From G965214625 sp965214625 (GTDB lineage Bacteria; Pseudomonadota; Gammaproteobacteria; Arenicellales; Poriferihabitantaceae), in contig OZ243962.1 in the NCBI GenBank assembly GCA_965214625.1, forward strand, positions 2,728,001 to 2,792,000: DNA of 64,000 bases. The letters are read 5' to 3'. A model generated the notes under the pieces. The model was not told the origin of the DNA. It did not search any database and saw nothing but the letters and a program-made list of their open reading frames with translations. This document shows, piece by piece, positions 8,416 to 17,662 of the stretch; the first letter of the stretch is position 1; every line of letters starts with the position of its first letter. Position numbers and translations under genes: made by a program.

Positions 8416-10140
8416 ATGGCAAGCGAACAGGTCAGAAGAAGAAAAATAGAGCGTCATTGTGCGGCGAGTATTCGTGCGCTGTCCCATCGTCCGTTGGCAG
8501 AGTACAGAGGACAGCGATTGTATCTGGAGGGCAAGGGGATGGCGCTGCACACGCCGCATCTGGCCGTTGACGTGCTGTCCCATTCCGTGGCGAGATGTCG
8601 CGGAGTGACCGATGCCATTGCACTTCGGCTGCGCTACAGTGATGAGAAACAGCATCACCAATCGATGCCCGATGACCCGGTCGGCCGATTGATTTTCGAC
8701 ACGCTGGAACAACTCAGGGTCGAGTCCCTGGCGGAGCCTTCAATGAAAGGTGTGAAAGTCAATCTCGATACGGCATTCAATGAATGGTGCCAGGCATGTC
8801 GTATCGAACGGCTGATTGAAAATGAACTGGGCCTGTTGATTTACGGTGTCGTGCAGATTGCCCGTTCCCAACTGATGGGTTCGATACGGGATGAGGAGGT
8901 GGAAGGATTGATTGAATCGGTTCGTTTCAAGCTAACGCCGGTTATCGGTCCGGAGCTGGCGTTATTGAGAAAAAAGCGACATGACCAAGCCACTTATGCC
9001 GCTTTGGCACTGACCATTGCCAGGGCCGTGGGCGAGATTGCCATTCAAGTGGGAGGGGACGCGCCGCAGCGGAGCACACGCAGTCCGCGACATCGGTTTT
9101 TGATGCCACCGCTGCCTGACCCCACCGAGGGGCAAGAGGACGGCGCCATGGCCGGACAGGGATATAAGGAACCCCATGAGCAGGGTGATCCGGCCTATTC
9201 GGTTTTCTGTCGGGAATATGACCGTGAAGTGACCGGGGAAACGTTATATCGACTGGAGCAGCGAATCGTTTTGCGACAGACACTCGACAAGCTGGTTACC
9301 GCACAGGCGATCAGTGTTCCGAGATTGGCCCAGCGATTGCAAAGGGTGTTTTCGATCACGCATCGGGCCGGTTGGGAGGAGGGCAAGGAGGAGGGCTATC
9401 TGGATGGCAGGACACTGGGACAATTGGTGTCGAATCCGTCCTACCAAAAGATTTTCAAACAGGAAAAACGCTCTCCATTCAGCGATACCGTCATCAGTTT
9501 CCTGATTGATAATTCAGGATCGATGAAACGACAGCGTTTTGAGGCCGTTACGGTGTTGGTCGATCTTTATTGTCGCGCCTTGGAATTGGCCGGAATAAAA
9601 AATGAGATACTGGGGTTCACCACCGGTGGCTGGACCGGCGGCAGAGCGATCAAAGCATGGCGAGCTGCCGGCAGTCCGGATTTCCCCGGCAGGCTCAATG
9701 AACGCCTGCATATTGTCTACAAAAGTGCGGACGTGCCATGGAGGCGGGCCCGATATGCGATTTCATCCCTGCTAAACCCGTTGCATTACCGGGAGGGCTT
9801 GGATGGTGAGGCGCTGCAATGGGCGAGCCGACGGTTAGGTCAACGTTCCGAATCGAGGAAATGTCTGGTGATGATATCGGATGGTGCGCCGATGGACAGT
9901 GCCACCTCAAACTATAACGATGACCATTTTCTGGAGCGGCATCTCAAGTGGGTTGCCAAAAGCATCGAGCACACGACAGACATCGAGTTGCGCGCAATCG
10001 GCATTGCGCTGGATATGGAAGAGTTTATTGATCGGGCCATTTCCGTTGACCTGACAGGCACGTTGGGTAACCGGGAGTTCCAAGCGTTAGAGCGTCTGTT
10101 TTCTCCCATGCGGCGAGACCGGCGGACGCGGCTGCATTGA
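8416..10140 (+). CDS. cobT: Cobaltochelatase subunit CobT (vWA domain)
   Basis: CobT is the von Willebrand A-domain partner of CobS in aerobic cobaltochelatase. From the ATG at 8416 it has 574 residues; a longer in-frame start inside cobS is rejected. The N-terminal half is helical, followed by an acidic/Gly/Pro linker near 235-260 and a C-terminal vWA domain whose MIDAS motif is IDNSGSM near residue 360. A second family block, YKSADVPWRRAR with LNPLHYREGLDGEAL, is well conserved, as is the MISDGAPMDSAT strand near 490. It is coupled to cobS (10-nt spacing) and ends 14 nt from the convergent GST gene. Confidence 0.93.
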   Translation: MASEQVRRRKIERHCAASIRALSHRPLAEYRGQRLYLEGKGMALHTPHLAVDVLSHSVARCRGVTDAIALRLRYSDEKQHHQSMPDDPVGRLIFDTLEQLRVESLAEPSMKGVKVNLDTAFNEWCQACRIERLIENELGLLIYGVVQIARSQLMGSIRDEEVEGLIESVRFKLTPVIGPELALLRKKRHDQATYAALALTIARAVGEIAIQVGGDAPQRSTRSPRHRFLMPPLPDPTEGQEDGAMAGQGYKEPHEQGDPAYSVFCREYDREVTGETLYRLEQRIVLRQTLDKLVTAQAISVPRLAQRLQRVFSITHRAGWEEGKEEGYLDGRTLGQLVSNPSYQKIFKQEKRSPFSDTVISFLIDNSGSMKRQRFEAVTVLVDLYCRALELAGIKNEILGFTTGGWTGGRAIKAWRAAGSPDFPGRLNERLHIVYKSADVPWRRARYAISSLLNPLHYREGLDGEALQWASRRLGQRSESRKCLVMISDGAPMDSATSNYNDDHFLERHLKWVAKSIEHTTDIELRAIGIALDMEEFIDRAISVDLTGTLGNREFQALERLFSPMRRDRRTRLH

Positions 10141-10154
10141 ATGGCAAAAAACCG

Positions 10155-10850
10155 TTAGTACGTATCGCGAAGCGTGCCTTGCAAAACCGGGTTGGGTGGG
10201 GACAGGTCACGATGTCCGTTTCCACTGGTCCATGGGGTTTGCTTTTGCATGACATCGGTGAACCACACGGAATCGAGCAAGGTATTGAGCCAGATGACCA
10301 GTTTCCCATAGCCGGCCTGTTCAAACCAGGCCATGTCAACCAGTGCAAATTGGCGAATAAACGGCAGGACAGCGATATCCGCCAGCGAAGGCTGATTGCC
10401 CAACAGGTAGGTCCGGTTTTGCAGGAGACATTCCAGTTGTTTGAGAAAGCACTCGCCGTGGTGCCGGTATTCGTTTCGGGTGTACTGCGGATAGCGCACA
10501 CTGTATTTGTAACGATCGAGGTGGTATTTGAAGTCGCTGTCGTTGATCTTGATGAGGTGAAGTGCTTTTTCAAGGGTAAGGGGGTCCGTGTCCAGCCAGT
10601 GATGGGGATCGTTTTGCGACAATGCCCAGAAAATAATTTCCAGGCTCTCATCCAGTACCGTTCCATCAGGCAGCAGCAACACCGGAACGGTCCCTTTGGG
10701 GGAAGCGTCGATCATTTCCGGGGGCTTGTTTTTAAGTGAAATTTCCCGATGTTCGATGGCGATTTCGGCTACCCGCAATGCCATTCTTGCTCTGATCGCA
10801 TACGGACACCGTCGAAATGAATACAAGATGGGCAAGGAACGGTCGGTCAT
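10155..10850 (-). CDS. Glutathione S-transferase-like thioredoxin-fold protein
   Basis: A 231-residue protein with an N-terminal thioredoxin-like GST domain and an all-helical C-terminal domain. The active-site region RRCPYAIRARMALR at about residues 13-26 has the Cys-Pro-Tyr-Ala form of omega-class GSTs and glutaredoxin 2. The cis-Pro element is seen in SPKGTVPVL and the glutathione-binding segment in VLDESLEI. Its start codon overlaps the stop of the RND pump gene (ATGA), so it is translationally coupled as the last gene of the efflux operon. A role in detoxifying or conjugating exported compounds is an inference from position only. Confidence 0.8.
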   Translation of the reverse strand: MTDRSLPILYSFRRCPYAIRARMALRVAEIAIEHREISLKNKPPEMIDASPKGTVPVLLLPDGTVLDESLEIIFWALSQNDPHHWLDTDPLTLEKALHLIKINDSDFKYHLDRYKYSVRYPQYTRNEYRHHGECFLKQLECLLQNRTYLLGNQPSLADIAVLPFIRQFALVDMAWFEQAGYGKLVIWLNTLLDSVWFTDVMQKQTPWTSGNGHRDLSPPNPVLQGTLRDTY

Positions 10851-13800
10851 TGGAATGTGCTCGCATATTTGAGTCTGAAGAAGACCGAATACAGGACCGG
10901 TACGACCAGCAGCGTCAACAGCGTGGCGAACAGCAATCCGAACATGATTGCGACTGCCATGGTCTCAAACATCGGGTCCTGGCTCACCCACAGGGGCAGC
11001 ATACCCCCAACCGTGGTTGCGGTGGTCAGCAGAATCGGACGCAGTCGTTCCTTGCAGGCGGATAGCACAGCCTGTTCAGGATCAAGCCCTTTCTGCTTGA
11101 TTTCAAGGTTGATTCTGTCGAGTAATACGATGGCGTTGTTAATCACGATGCCGGAAAGGGAAACAATCCCTAAAATGGTAAAGAAACCAAAGATCGACTG
11201 TGCGATCAATAGCCCGTAGGCAACACCGACCAGTCCCAGAGGAATGGTTGTAAAGATAATCAGGGGCTTACGTACATTGTTGAACTGGGCAACCAGCAAT
11301 AGCAAGATAACCATCGCGGCGAGAGGGACTTTCGCGGCAATCGCCGCATTGGCATTGCCCGACGTTTCCAGTTCGCCACCGAACTCGTGCCGGTACCGGC
11401 TCGGCCAGTTCTCGACATGTTCCTCCAGCCAAGGCAGGAATGACCGGTTGATGTCCGTTGCGGTTACCCCGGGTAACAGCTGTGCCTGAATGGCAATGGT
11501 TCGGTCCCGATTTCGTCTTTTGATCACTGCGGGTTGCCACGCAATATCCAAGTCAGCCACCTGACTGAGCAGGACCATCTGATTGCTACTCGAGGAATAG
11601 ACCGCCATGTTCTCCAGCTTGCCGATATCCTGCCTGTCTTCGGCCACGGACCGCAGTGTAATCGGAATCTGTACATTCCCCTCCCGGAATTGCGTCAGTT
11701 CGATACCGGACAGGCCGGCCTGCAAAGAAGTGGCGACGTCCTGGTTGGTGACACCGGCTCTTCGCGTCCGGCTTTGATCAATATTGATGAGCAGTTTTTT
11801 GGTCATTGGCCCCCAGTCATCATGTACGGCACTGATGCCCGGTGTTTCAAACAATTTTTGTTTGATCGGTCGGATGAGTTGATACAGCGTGTCCAGTTCT
11901 GGCCCAGAAACGCGAATCTCGACTGGGTAGGGGATGGGTACCCCGTTTTCAATTTTTCTCAGCTGCACGTTCAAATCAGGCTCGTTGGCCCGGGCATAAT
12001 CCTGAATCTCCTTGATAACAGACGGTATAATCTCGTCGGTTGTGGTGTTGATTAGGATGTTGAAGGTACCCGAATCACTTGCGCCCGGATCGAGTCCGAG
12101 TGTATATCGCGGTGCACTCTTGCCTAACCAGATCGCCCAGTTCAATATCCCTTCGTGGCCTTCGCTGGCTTGTTGTGGTGTGACTGTCAGGGTTTCCTGG
12201 AGATGATCTTCGAGATTGCTGACCACCTTGCGGGTGGTTTCGATGGCGGTGCCACGTGGCAAGCTCAGTGAGCCGTTGATAATGGGATCGGTCTTCGGTG
12301 GGATGAATACATTGGGAACAAACTGCAATACCCAGATTGCGCTGTAGAACAGACTGACCACCAGTAGCAGGAAGATCCAACGATGCCGGACGGACAACAG
12401 CAGGACCGATTGATAGGCCTGATAGGGCCGAGTATCAAAGGGAGTCGGGTGGTTTGAATGCGACTTGGGAACGGCCTTTATTTTCATAAAGGTCACGGTG
12501 AGCAGGGGGATGAACGTAATCGCCAGTATCCAGGAGGACAACAGTGCGATGGTCACCACCTTGAAGATGTCGGCGGTATATTCCCCGACGGCAGATTCCG
12601 CCAGATAGATGGGCAGGAAAGCGGCACTGGTGGTCAGTGACGAGGTAAGCAGGGGGATGGCCATTTCCTGGCCTGCGGCAATCGCTGCGTTCACCGGTTG
12701 TTCCCCGTTTTCCCTGCGCACCAGTATGGATTCAGAGACGACGATGGCATTATCCACCAACAGTCCCAACGAGATAATCAATGCCGCAAGGGAAATCTGG
12801 TTGAGGGTGATACTGAAAATATCCATGAGCAACAGTGATGCGGTAATCGTGACCGGGACCAGGGTTGCGACAATCAATCCGGTTCGCAGCCCCAGAAAAA
12901 CCAGCATGACGACGATCACGATGGCAATTGCCTGCAGCAGGTTGGAAACAAAAGCGTTGATTGAGGTAGAAACGATGCTGGATTCGAGGAACACCGGGTT
13001 GATTTGAATGCCATAGGGATAAGTGGCTTCAATCTCGCGAATCAGTACCGCCAGTGTTTGACCCAGATCCAGAATATTGCCGCCCTCCCTGAGCGACAGG
13101 GAAAGAATAATGGTGGGTTGGCCCGTGTAATGCGCATGGTTGGTGGGTGGGTCCACATATGCTCGATATACCTCTGCAATATCTTCCAGATACACGATGT
13201 TAGAGGTCCCCGGGATTTGTATCACGGTCCGTTTCAGGTCATCGAGCGTTTCAAAATTGCCACTCGGTTCCAGGGCAATACGTTCGACACCGGCAACGAT
13301 GGCACCTCCACCAGTGAGCGTATTGATGCCACTCAGGATTTGCGAGAGCTGTTGGGGGGAGAGGCCGGTTTCGGTCAACTTGGCCAGGTTGTATTCGACA
13401 TAAATTTCCTCTTTTTGTATGCCCTGCAACTCGACTTTGGCAATATCCTCAATTCGCAGAAGTCGATCCTTTATTTCATCTGCGACCACCTTCAGTTCGG
13501 CATAGCTGTAACCTTCCCCGGTCAGGGCAAAAACACTGCCGAACACATCGCCGTACTCATCGTTCACGGTCGGTCCCTTGATGCCATCAGGAAAGGTATC
13601 TATGGCTTCCATTTTCCGGCGTAATGCGTCAAAGATGGGACGCATGTTGGTGTAACTTTCCTTGAAGTTCACGGTAATAAATGAAAATCCGGGCGTCGAT
13701 TCACTGTACACATTGTCAAGTTCAGGCATTTCCAAAATGGCCTGTTCAATGGGGTCGGTAACCAACTGTTCCATTTTCACGGTGCTGGCACCTGGGAGAC

Positions 13801-13948
13801 GGGCCGTCACGACCGCGGCGCGGATGGTGAATCCCGGGTCCTGTTGCTTGGGCAGGTTGAAATAGGCAATGCTGCCGTACAACGATACCAGTACCACCAG
13901 AACGATGACCGTGGTACGGTTTTTGATCGCTAAGGCGGTGATATTCAC
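10847..13948 (-). CDS. RND-family efflux pump inner-membrane permease
   Basis: The 1033-residue proton-driven pump of a tripartite efflux system. It has the RND layout: TM1 near residues 12-32, a large periplasmic pore/docking domain, TM2-6 (about 335-480), a second periplasmic domain, and TM7-12 from about 860. The GLLVDNAIVVSES signature on TM4 carries the proton-relay aspartate, and the second half has GIVINNAIVLLDR. The N-terminus (NYx replaced by TALAIKNRTTV) and overall sequence suggest the hydrophobic/amphiphilic exporter branch closest to TriC/VexF-like pumps rather than metal pumps. It lies 12 nt after the adaptor gene. Substrate unknown. Confidence 0.92.
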   Translation of the reverse strand: MNITALAIKNRTTVIVLVVLVSLYGSIAYFNLPKQQDPGFTIRAAVVTARLPGASTVKMEQLVTDPIEQAILEMPELDNVYSESTPGFSFITVNFKESYTNMRPIFDALRRKMEAIDTFPDGIKGPTVNDEYGDVFGSVFALTGEGYSYAELKVVADEIKDRLLRIEDIAKVELQGIQKEEIYVEYNLAKLTETGLSPQQLSQILSGINTLTGGGAIVAGVERIALEPSGNFETLDDLKRTVIQIPGTSNIVYLEDIAEVYRAYVDPPTNHAHYTGQPTIILSLSLREGGNILDLGQTLAVLIREIEATYPYGIQINPVFLESSIVSTSINAFVSNLLQAIAIVIVVMLVFLGLRTGLIVATLVPVTITASLLLMDIFSITLNQISLAALIISLGLLVDNAIVVSESILVRRENGEQPVNAAIAAGQEMAIPLLTSSLTTSAAFLPIYLAESAVGEYTADIFKVVTIALLSSWILAITFIPLLTVTFMKIKAVPKSHSNHPTPFDTRPYQAYQSVLLLSVRHRWIFLLLVVSLFYSAIWVLQFVPNVFIPPKTDPIINGSLSLPRGTAIETTRKVVSNLEDHLQETLTVTPQQASEGHEGILNWAIWLGKSAPRYTLGLDPGASDSGTFNILINTTTDEIIPSVIKEIQDYARANEPDLNVQLRKIENGVPIPYPVEIRVSGPELDTLYQLIRPIKQKLFETPGISAVHDDWGPMTKKLLINIDQSRTRRAGVTNQDVATSLQAGLSGIELTQFREGNVQIPITLRSVAEDRQDIGKLENMAVYSSSSNQMVLLSQVADLDIAWQPAVIKRRNRDRTIAIQAQLLPGVTATDINRSFLPWLEEHVENWPSRYRHEFGGELETSGNANAAIAAKVPLAAMVILLLLVAQFNNVRKPLIIFTTIPLGLVGVAYGLLIAQSIFGFFTILGIVSLSGIVINNAIVLLDRINLEIKQKGLDPEQAVLSACKERLRPILLTTATTVGGMLPLWVSQDPMFETMAVAIMFGLLFATLLTLLVVPVLYSVFFRLKYASTFQ

Positions 13949-13960
13949 TCGGCGCGCCGT

Positions 13961-15049
13961 TTATCGGTCGATTTTGACAACAAGCCCTTCGCGCATCACG
14001 GAGACGCCGGCGGTGACGACCTGATCACCGGGATTGATTCCTGTCGTCACTTCGATCCCCTCGCGGGTCATGCGGCCGGTTTCGACAGCCCGTCTTGTGA
14101 TCTGCCCACGTTGTCCGCTTTCGTCCGGCATGACCACAAAAACATGGCGACCCTGCTCATCTTCTCCGACTGCCGAAGAAGGGACGACAGGAACCGCAGA
14201 GGTTGGCTTGTCAAACACAAAGCTGACTTCAGCCGACAAGCCTGTGCGCAGCCCGGATATCGCTTCAAGTGTTACGGTGACCGGAAAGGCGGTGCCGGTG
14301 GCCGCAACCCCCACTTCCGAAACGATGCCACGATAGATGTTGCCCATCGGATCGGAGTCAAAAGTGACCGAGGCTTCAATGCCGGTAACAAAATCCGCAA
14401 TGGCGTTTTCCGGCACAGACAGGATGACATTGAGATTCTTGCCGCAGTTGACCTGTACGATTTCCTGTCCCGATGCGATATTTTCGCCGACTTCGGTACT
14501 GATCGTGGCGATCAGGCACCCCGCTTTTGCCGGAAGACGGGTATACGACAGATTGAGATGGGCCAGTTCAACCGCCTTGGCGGCGGTACGCACCTGAGCT
14601 TTGGCGGATTCGGCTCCGGCTCTTGCCTGGTCAAGGTTGTCCTTTGATGTGCTGTTATTTTCATACAGTCCCCGAATCCGTTGATAGTCGGCTTCGGCAT
14701 TGCGTTGTTCTGCCTTGGCCCGTGCCAGGTCCGCCTCCGTTTGCTGGAGTTGCAGCGCGTAGGTCGAGGCATCAATTTCTGCGATCACCTGCCCTTCGGA
14801 CAGTGTATCCCCGACGGCCACATCGAGTCGGGTCACCGTCCCCGGTATCTTGAAACTGAGTTTTGCCTTGTGGTCGGATTCAGAGACACCGGTAAATTTG
14901 CGTATACGCTCGGCATTGGCCTCCGTCACCGTAATCGTTCGGACGGTCCTCAACGGGGCCTGGTCGGTCATCTCCTGACGCTCACAGGCACCGAGCAGGA
15001 CCAGTACGCACAAAGCGCAAAGTGCGGTATACGTAAGGTTGTTTGACAT
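13961..15049 (-). CDS. RND periplasmic adaptor (membrane fusion) lipoprotein
   Basis: A 362-residue adaptor that bridges the RND pump and the outer-membrane channel. It starts with a lipoprotein signal peptide ending in LLGAC (lipid-modified Cys at 22). The order is then a barrel-sandwich segment (FKIPGTVTRLDVAVGDTLSEG near 66-86), an alpha-hairpin coiled coil rich in Ala, Gln and Glu (about 95-165), the second lipoyl half, a beta-barrel, and a membrane-proximal domain ending GDQVVTAGVSVMREG. It follows the TolC-like gene by 17 nt and precedes the pump by 12 nt, clearly one operon. Confidence 0.92.
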   Translation of the reverse strand: MSNNLTYTALCALCVLVLLGACERQEMTDQAPLRTVRTITVTEANAERIRKFTGVSESDHKAKLSFKIPGTVTRLDVAVGDTLSEGQVIAEIDASTYALQLQQTEADLARAKAEQRNAEADYQRIRGLYENNSTSKDNLDQARAGAESAKAQVRTAAKAVELAHLNLSYTRLPAKAGCLIATISTEVGENIASGQEIVQVNCGKNLNVILSVPENAIADFVTGIEASVTFDSDPMGNIYRGIVSEVGVAATGTAFPVTVTLEAISGLRTGLSAEVSFVFDKPTSAVPVVPSSAVGEDEQGRHVFVVMPDESGQRGQITRRAVETGRMTREGIEVTTGINPGDQVVTAGVSVMREGLVVKIDR

Positions 15050-15066
15050 CGTCCGATTCGCGTAGG

Positions 15067-17424
15067 TTATTCAGAGGCGGCGGAAATATAGTCCAGAAGG
15101 GCCTTGACCGTATTGTCCTGGGTGGCTTGATCCATAAAAAAATCAAACCCGGCGGTGGAGCGCTGCAAGTTCATCAGGTCAATGAGGAAATCAAAAACTG
15201 CATTGGTGGCCGCCTGTTGCGCCTTGAATGCCGCCTCACTTGCGTCCAGCAGTTCGATGATCGACAGTGTCCCCGTTGTGTAGTTATCCTGTACCAAATC
15301 AAGGTTCTGCTGTGCCGCATCGGCCGCTGCTTTGGCGAGTTGAATCGAGGGATAGGATGCCTGTATCGCCTGCAGGTTGGCCCGAATATTGAGTTTGATC
15401 CGATCCTGCAGCAGTTTCTGCTCAATTTCCAGTTGATGGAGCCGGTAAATCGACTGATTGATTTTTGATTTTCGACTGCTGCCTTGATACAGTGGTAGCG
15501 TTAACTGCAATCCCAATTGCCAGTCTGATTCCCCTTGCGGCGGGGTGACCGGTCCCGGTGTTTGGTCCAGTGTGCGTAGAGCGCGTCCGGTCAGGTTGAT
15601 CTCCGGGCTCCAATACGCCTTGCGGTCGGATGCCAGTTGTCGCTTGACCGAGGCAATCTGCAAAGCCAGTTGCCGGAGCTCGGGTGAGTGACGAAGGCCC
15701 TGTTGAATGAAAAACTCGCCCATCAGGTCGAAATGTTGTTGATTGTCGATAATATCAATGAGTTCCTGTCGACTAACCAGTAAAGAGGGATTTTCCAGCG
15801 ATGCCGGCGTGGTCTGGAATTTTTCATCAATCGGACGGTTGAGATGCAAATTAAGTCGGCTCATGGATTGTTGAAGCTGCGAACGGGCCAGTAGCAGGTC
15901 ACGGCGTGATGTGGCCACCTCGCTTTGCCAGCGATAGATGTCCGAACTACTGGCTGATCCCAGTTGTACCCGGTCTTGGGCAAGACCAAGGTTGGTGCGA
16001 CTGAGATTCAGCGTTGTTTTTCGAATGTCAAGTATCGTTTGTGCTTTGAGTACATTCAAAAAGCCTACCAGCGCCTGCAGGACCGAATCGAGTTCCGTCA
16101 TATGATGTACTACCCCCGCTCCTTGTTGCTCAAGCTGTCGGATTGCAATCGCTGTGTTGGTTTTGTCGGAGTAAAGCAGTTGACTGACCGACAGGTCCAA
16201 TTGGGCAGTCTGCTCCGCAGCCAAGCCATGACGAACGCTTGGACCGGTACCGTTGCGTTGATTCACTGTGCCTGACAGATAAAGTTGGGGTCGTTTCTGT
16301 GCTTTTGCCTGGACAAGTTGCTCGGCACTTGCATCGACACCCGCTCGACTGGATTGAATGTTGAGATTTGCTTTGAGTGCCTGTTGTGCTACCGACGACA
16401 GCGACCACCGGACATCGGTGGCGGGGGTATCCTGATGCAATAAAACAGCTGAACTCAATACATCAAACCGCGGCGAGATCCCCAACTGTCGGGCGGTTTT
16501 CATGTTGATGGTCAATTGGCGTTTGAGACGGAAAGAAACCGGCTGACGTCCAGCGGCCTCACCGAGCAAAACTGCCTGCATGTTCAATGCATTTTTTCTG
16601 GCCCGTCGCTGCCAATCGGAATCCGGTGATGTGGCTGCCAACACCCCATTTCTCACCGGTGTTGTCCCGGTCAGGCTGTAACTTGGAAGATTGCGCTGGT
16701 TGATTCCATCGATCAATGCCCATTGTTTTTGCTGATTCAGCCTTGGCAGAGCGGCGAGCATCACCGCCTCTGTTTCGGGCGGTATTTTTTCGATCAGATT
16801 CTCACTCTCCGATGTATTTTGGATATACTGCAAATTGATATTCAGCTGTTTCGCCCACTGGATACCCCGTTCAGCGAGTTCAGGCACCGATTCGAAGATC
16901 GCCGCATCAACCAGTAAGGCCAGATTGGTGAAGTTGGCTACTTCACGAAACGATTTCAGATCATCGATGAATCGGACTTCCCCGCTGAGGTAATTCAGAT
17001 TCTCAATACCACTGGCATCGTCTTGCCGGGGAAGATTGAGCAGGTTTGAATCCAGCACCAGGGGGGCGAATGTAGGTTTTGCCAGAGGGTCCGTCCTCGA
17101 TGCAATCAGGCTAGAGACGAAGCCGAGTGAGAGGATCACATCAATCTCGTCATCTGACAGCAGTGTCTCAAGGGATTTCTTGATTTCCATCCGGTTCCAT
17201 TGCCCTGAAACGACATGATCCTCGTTAAACCGGATGTCAAATTCCCCTTCCGTCAGGTCCAGCAATTCATTTTGAAATGAGGCTCTGATTGAGGCCAATC
17301 CGGGTGTCGGGCCATCACCGATCACGCCGACGGTGACGGTTTGTTGCGCCAAGATACCCAGCGAGCAGCTAAGCAACAACATAAAACAACCTTGCGTAAC
17401 GATCTGCCGGAGTCGCCTATGCAT
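15067..17424 (-). CDS. Outer-membrane efflux protein (TolC family) with N-terminal solute-binding-like domain
   Basis: A 785-residue protein, far longer than the usual 420-500 for TolC proteins. The start is the ATG at 17424 (AGGGGAAA just upstream), giving a signal peptide of about 26 residues that ends in Ala-Gln; a TTG at 17460 is less likely. Residues about 28-320 look like a type I periplasmic-binding domain of the ABC_sub_bind type: strand GVIGDGPTPG, IDVILSLGF, FAPLVLDS, AVMLAALP, PSYSLTG and NGVLAATSP. Residues about 335-785 form a TolC-like OEP region with two helical repeats (ARAGVDASAEQLVQAKAQKRPQL is cut by strand-forming segments; GSASSSDIYRWQSEVA and TGTLSIIELLDASEA). It heads the RND operon. 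Confidence 0.8.
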   Translation of the reverse strand: MHRRLRQIVTQGCFMLLLSCSLGILAQQTVTVGVIGDGPTPGLASIRASFQNELLDLTEGEFDIRFNEDHVVSGQWNRMEIKKSLETLLSDDEIDVILSLGFVSSLIASRTDPLAKPTFAPLVLDSNLLNLPRQDDASGIENLNYLSGEVRFIDDLKSFREVANFTNLALLVDAAIFESVPELAERGIQWAKQLNINLQYIQNTSESENLIEKIPPETEAVMLAALPRLNQQKQWALIDGINQRNLPSYSLTGTTPVRNGVLAATSPDSDWQRRARKNALNMQAVLLGEAAGRQPVSFRLKRQLTINMKTARQLGISPRFDVLSSAVLLHQDTPATDVRWSLSSVAQQALKANLNIQSSRAGVDASAEQLVQAKAQKRPQLYLSGTVNQRNGTGPSVRHGLAAEQTAQLDLSVSQLLYSDKTNTAIAIRQLEQQGAGVVHHMTELDSVLQALVGFLNVLKAQTILDIRKTTLNLSRTNLGLAQDRVQLGSASSSDIYRWQSEVATSRRDLLLARSQLQQSMSRLNLHLNRPIDEKFQTTPASLENPSLLVSRQELIDIIDNQQHFDLMGEFFIQQGLRHSPELRQLALQIASVKRQLASDRKAYWSPEINLTGRALRTLDQTPGPVTPPQGESDWQLGLQLTLPLYQGSSRKSKINQSIYRLHQLEIEQKLLQDRIKLNIRANLQAIQASYPSIQLAKAAADAAQQNLDLVQDNYTTGTLSIIELLDASEAAFKAQQAATNAVFDFLIDLMNLQRSTAGFDFFMDQATQDNTVKALLDYISAASE

Positions 17425-17662
17425 ACCACTTTCCCCTATCAAAACATCTTCTCCGATCAAATCCGATACGTTGTCTTGACCCGATGATCAGGAGCTACAA
17501 GAGTAGCAAAGAGCAACAGCAATGAAAAGCGCCGCGCTGCGGAAGCTGAAATCAATATCAAGGCAGTTCTATGGCTCAACAGATCACCGCTGCCCAATGA
17601 TGGATGGTTACTTGCCTATGGTGAGTCTTGCAGGGTGATCAACGGACCGTAACGACCATTCA

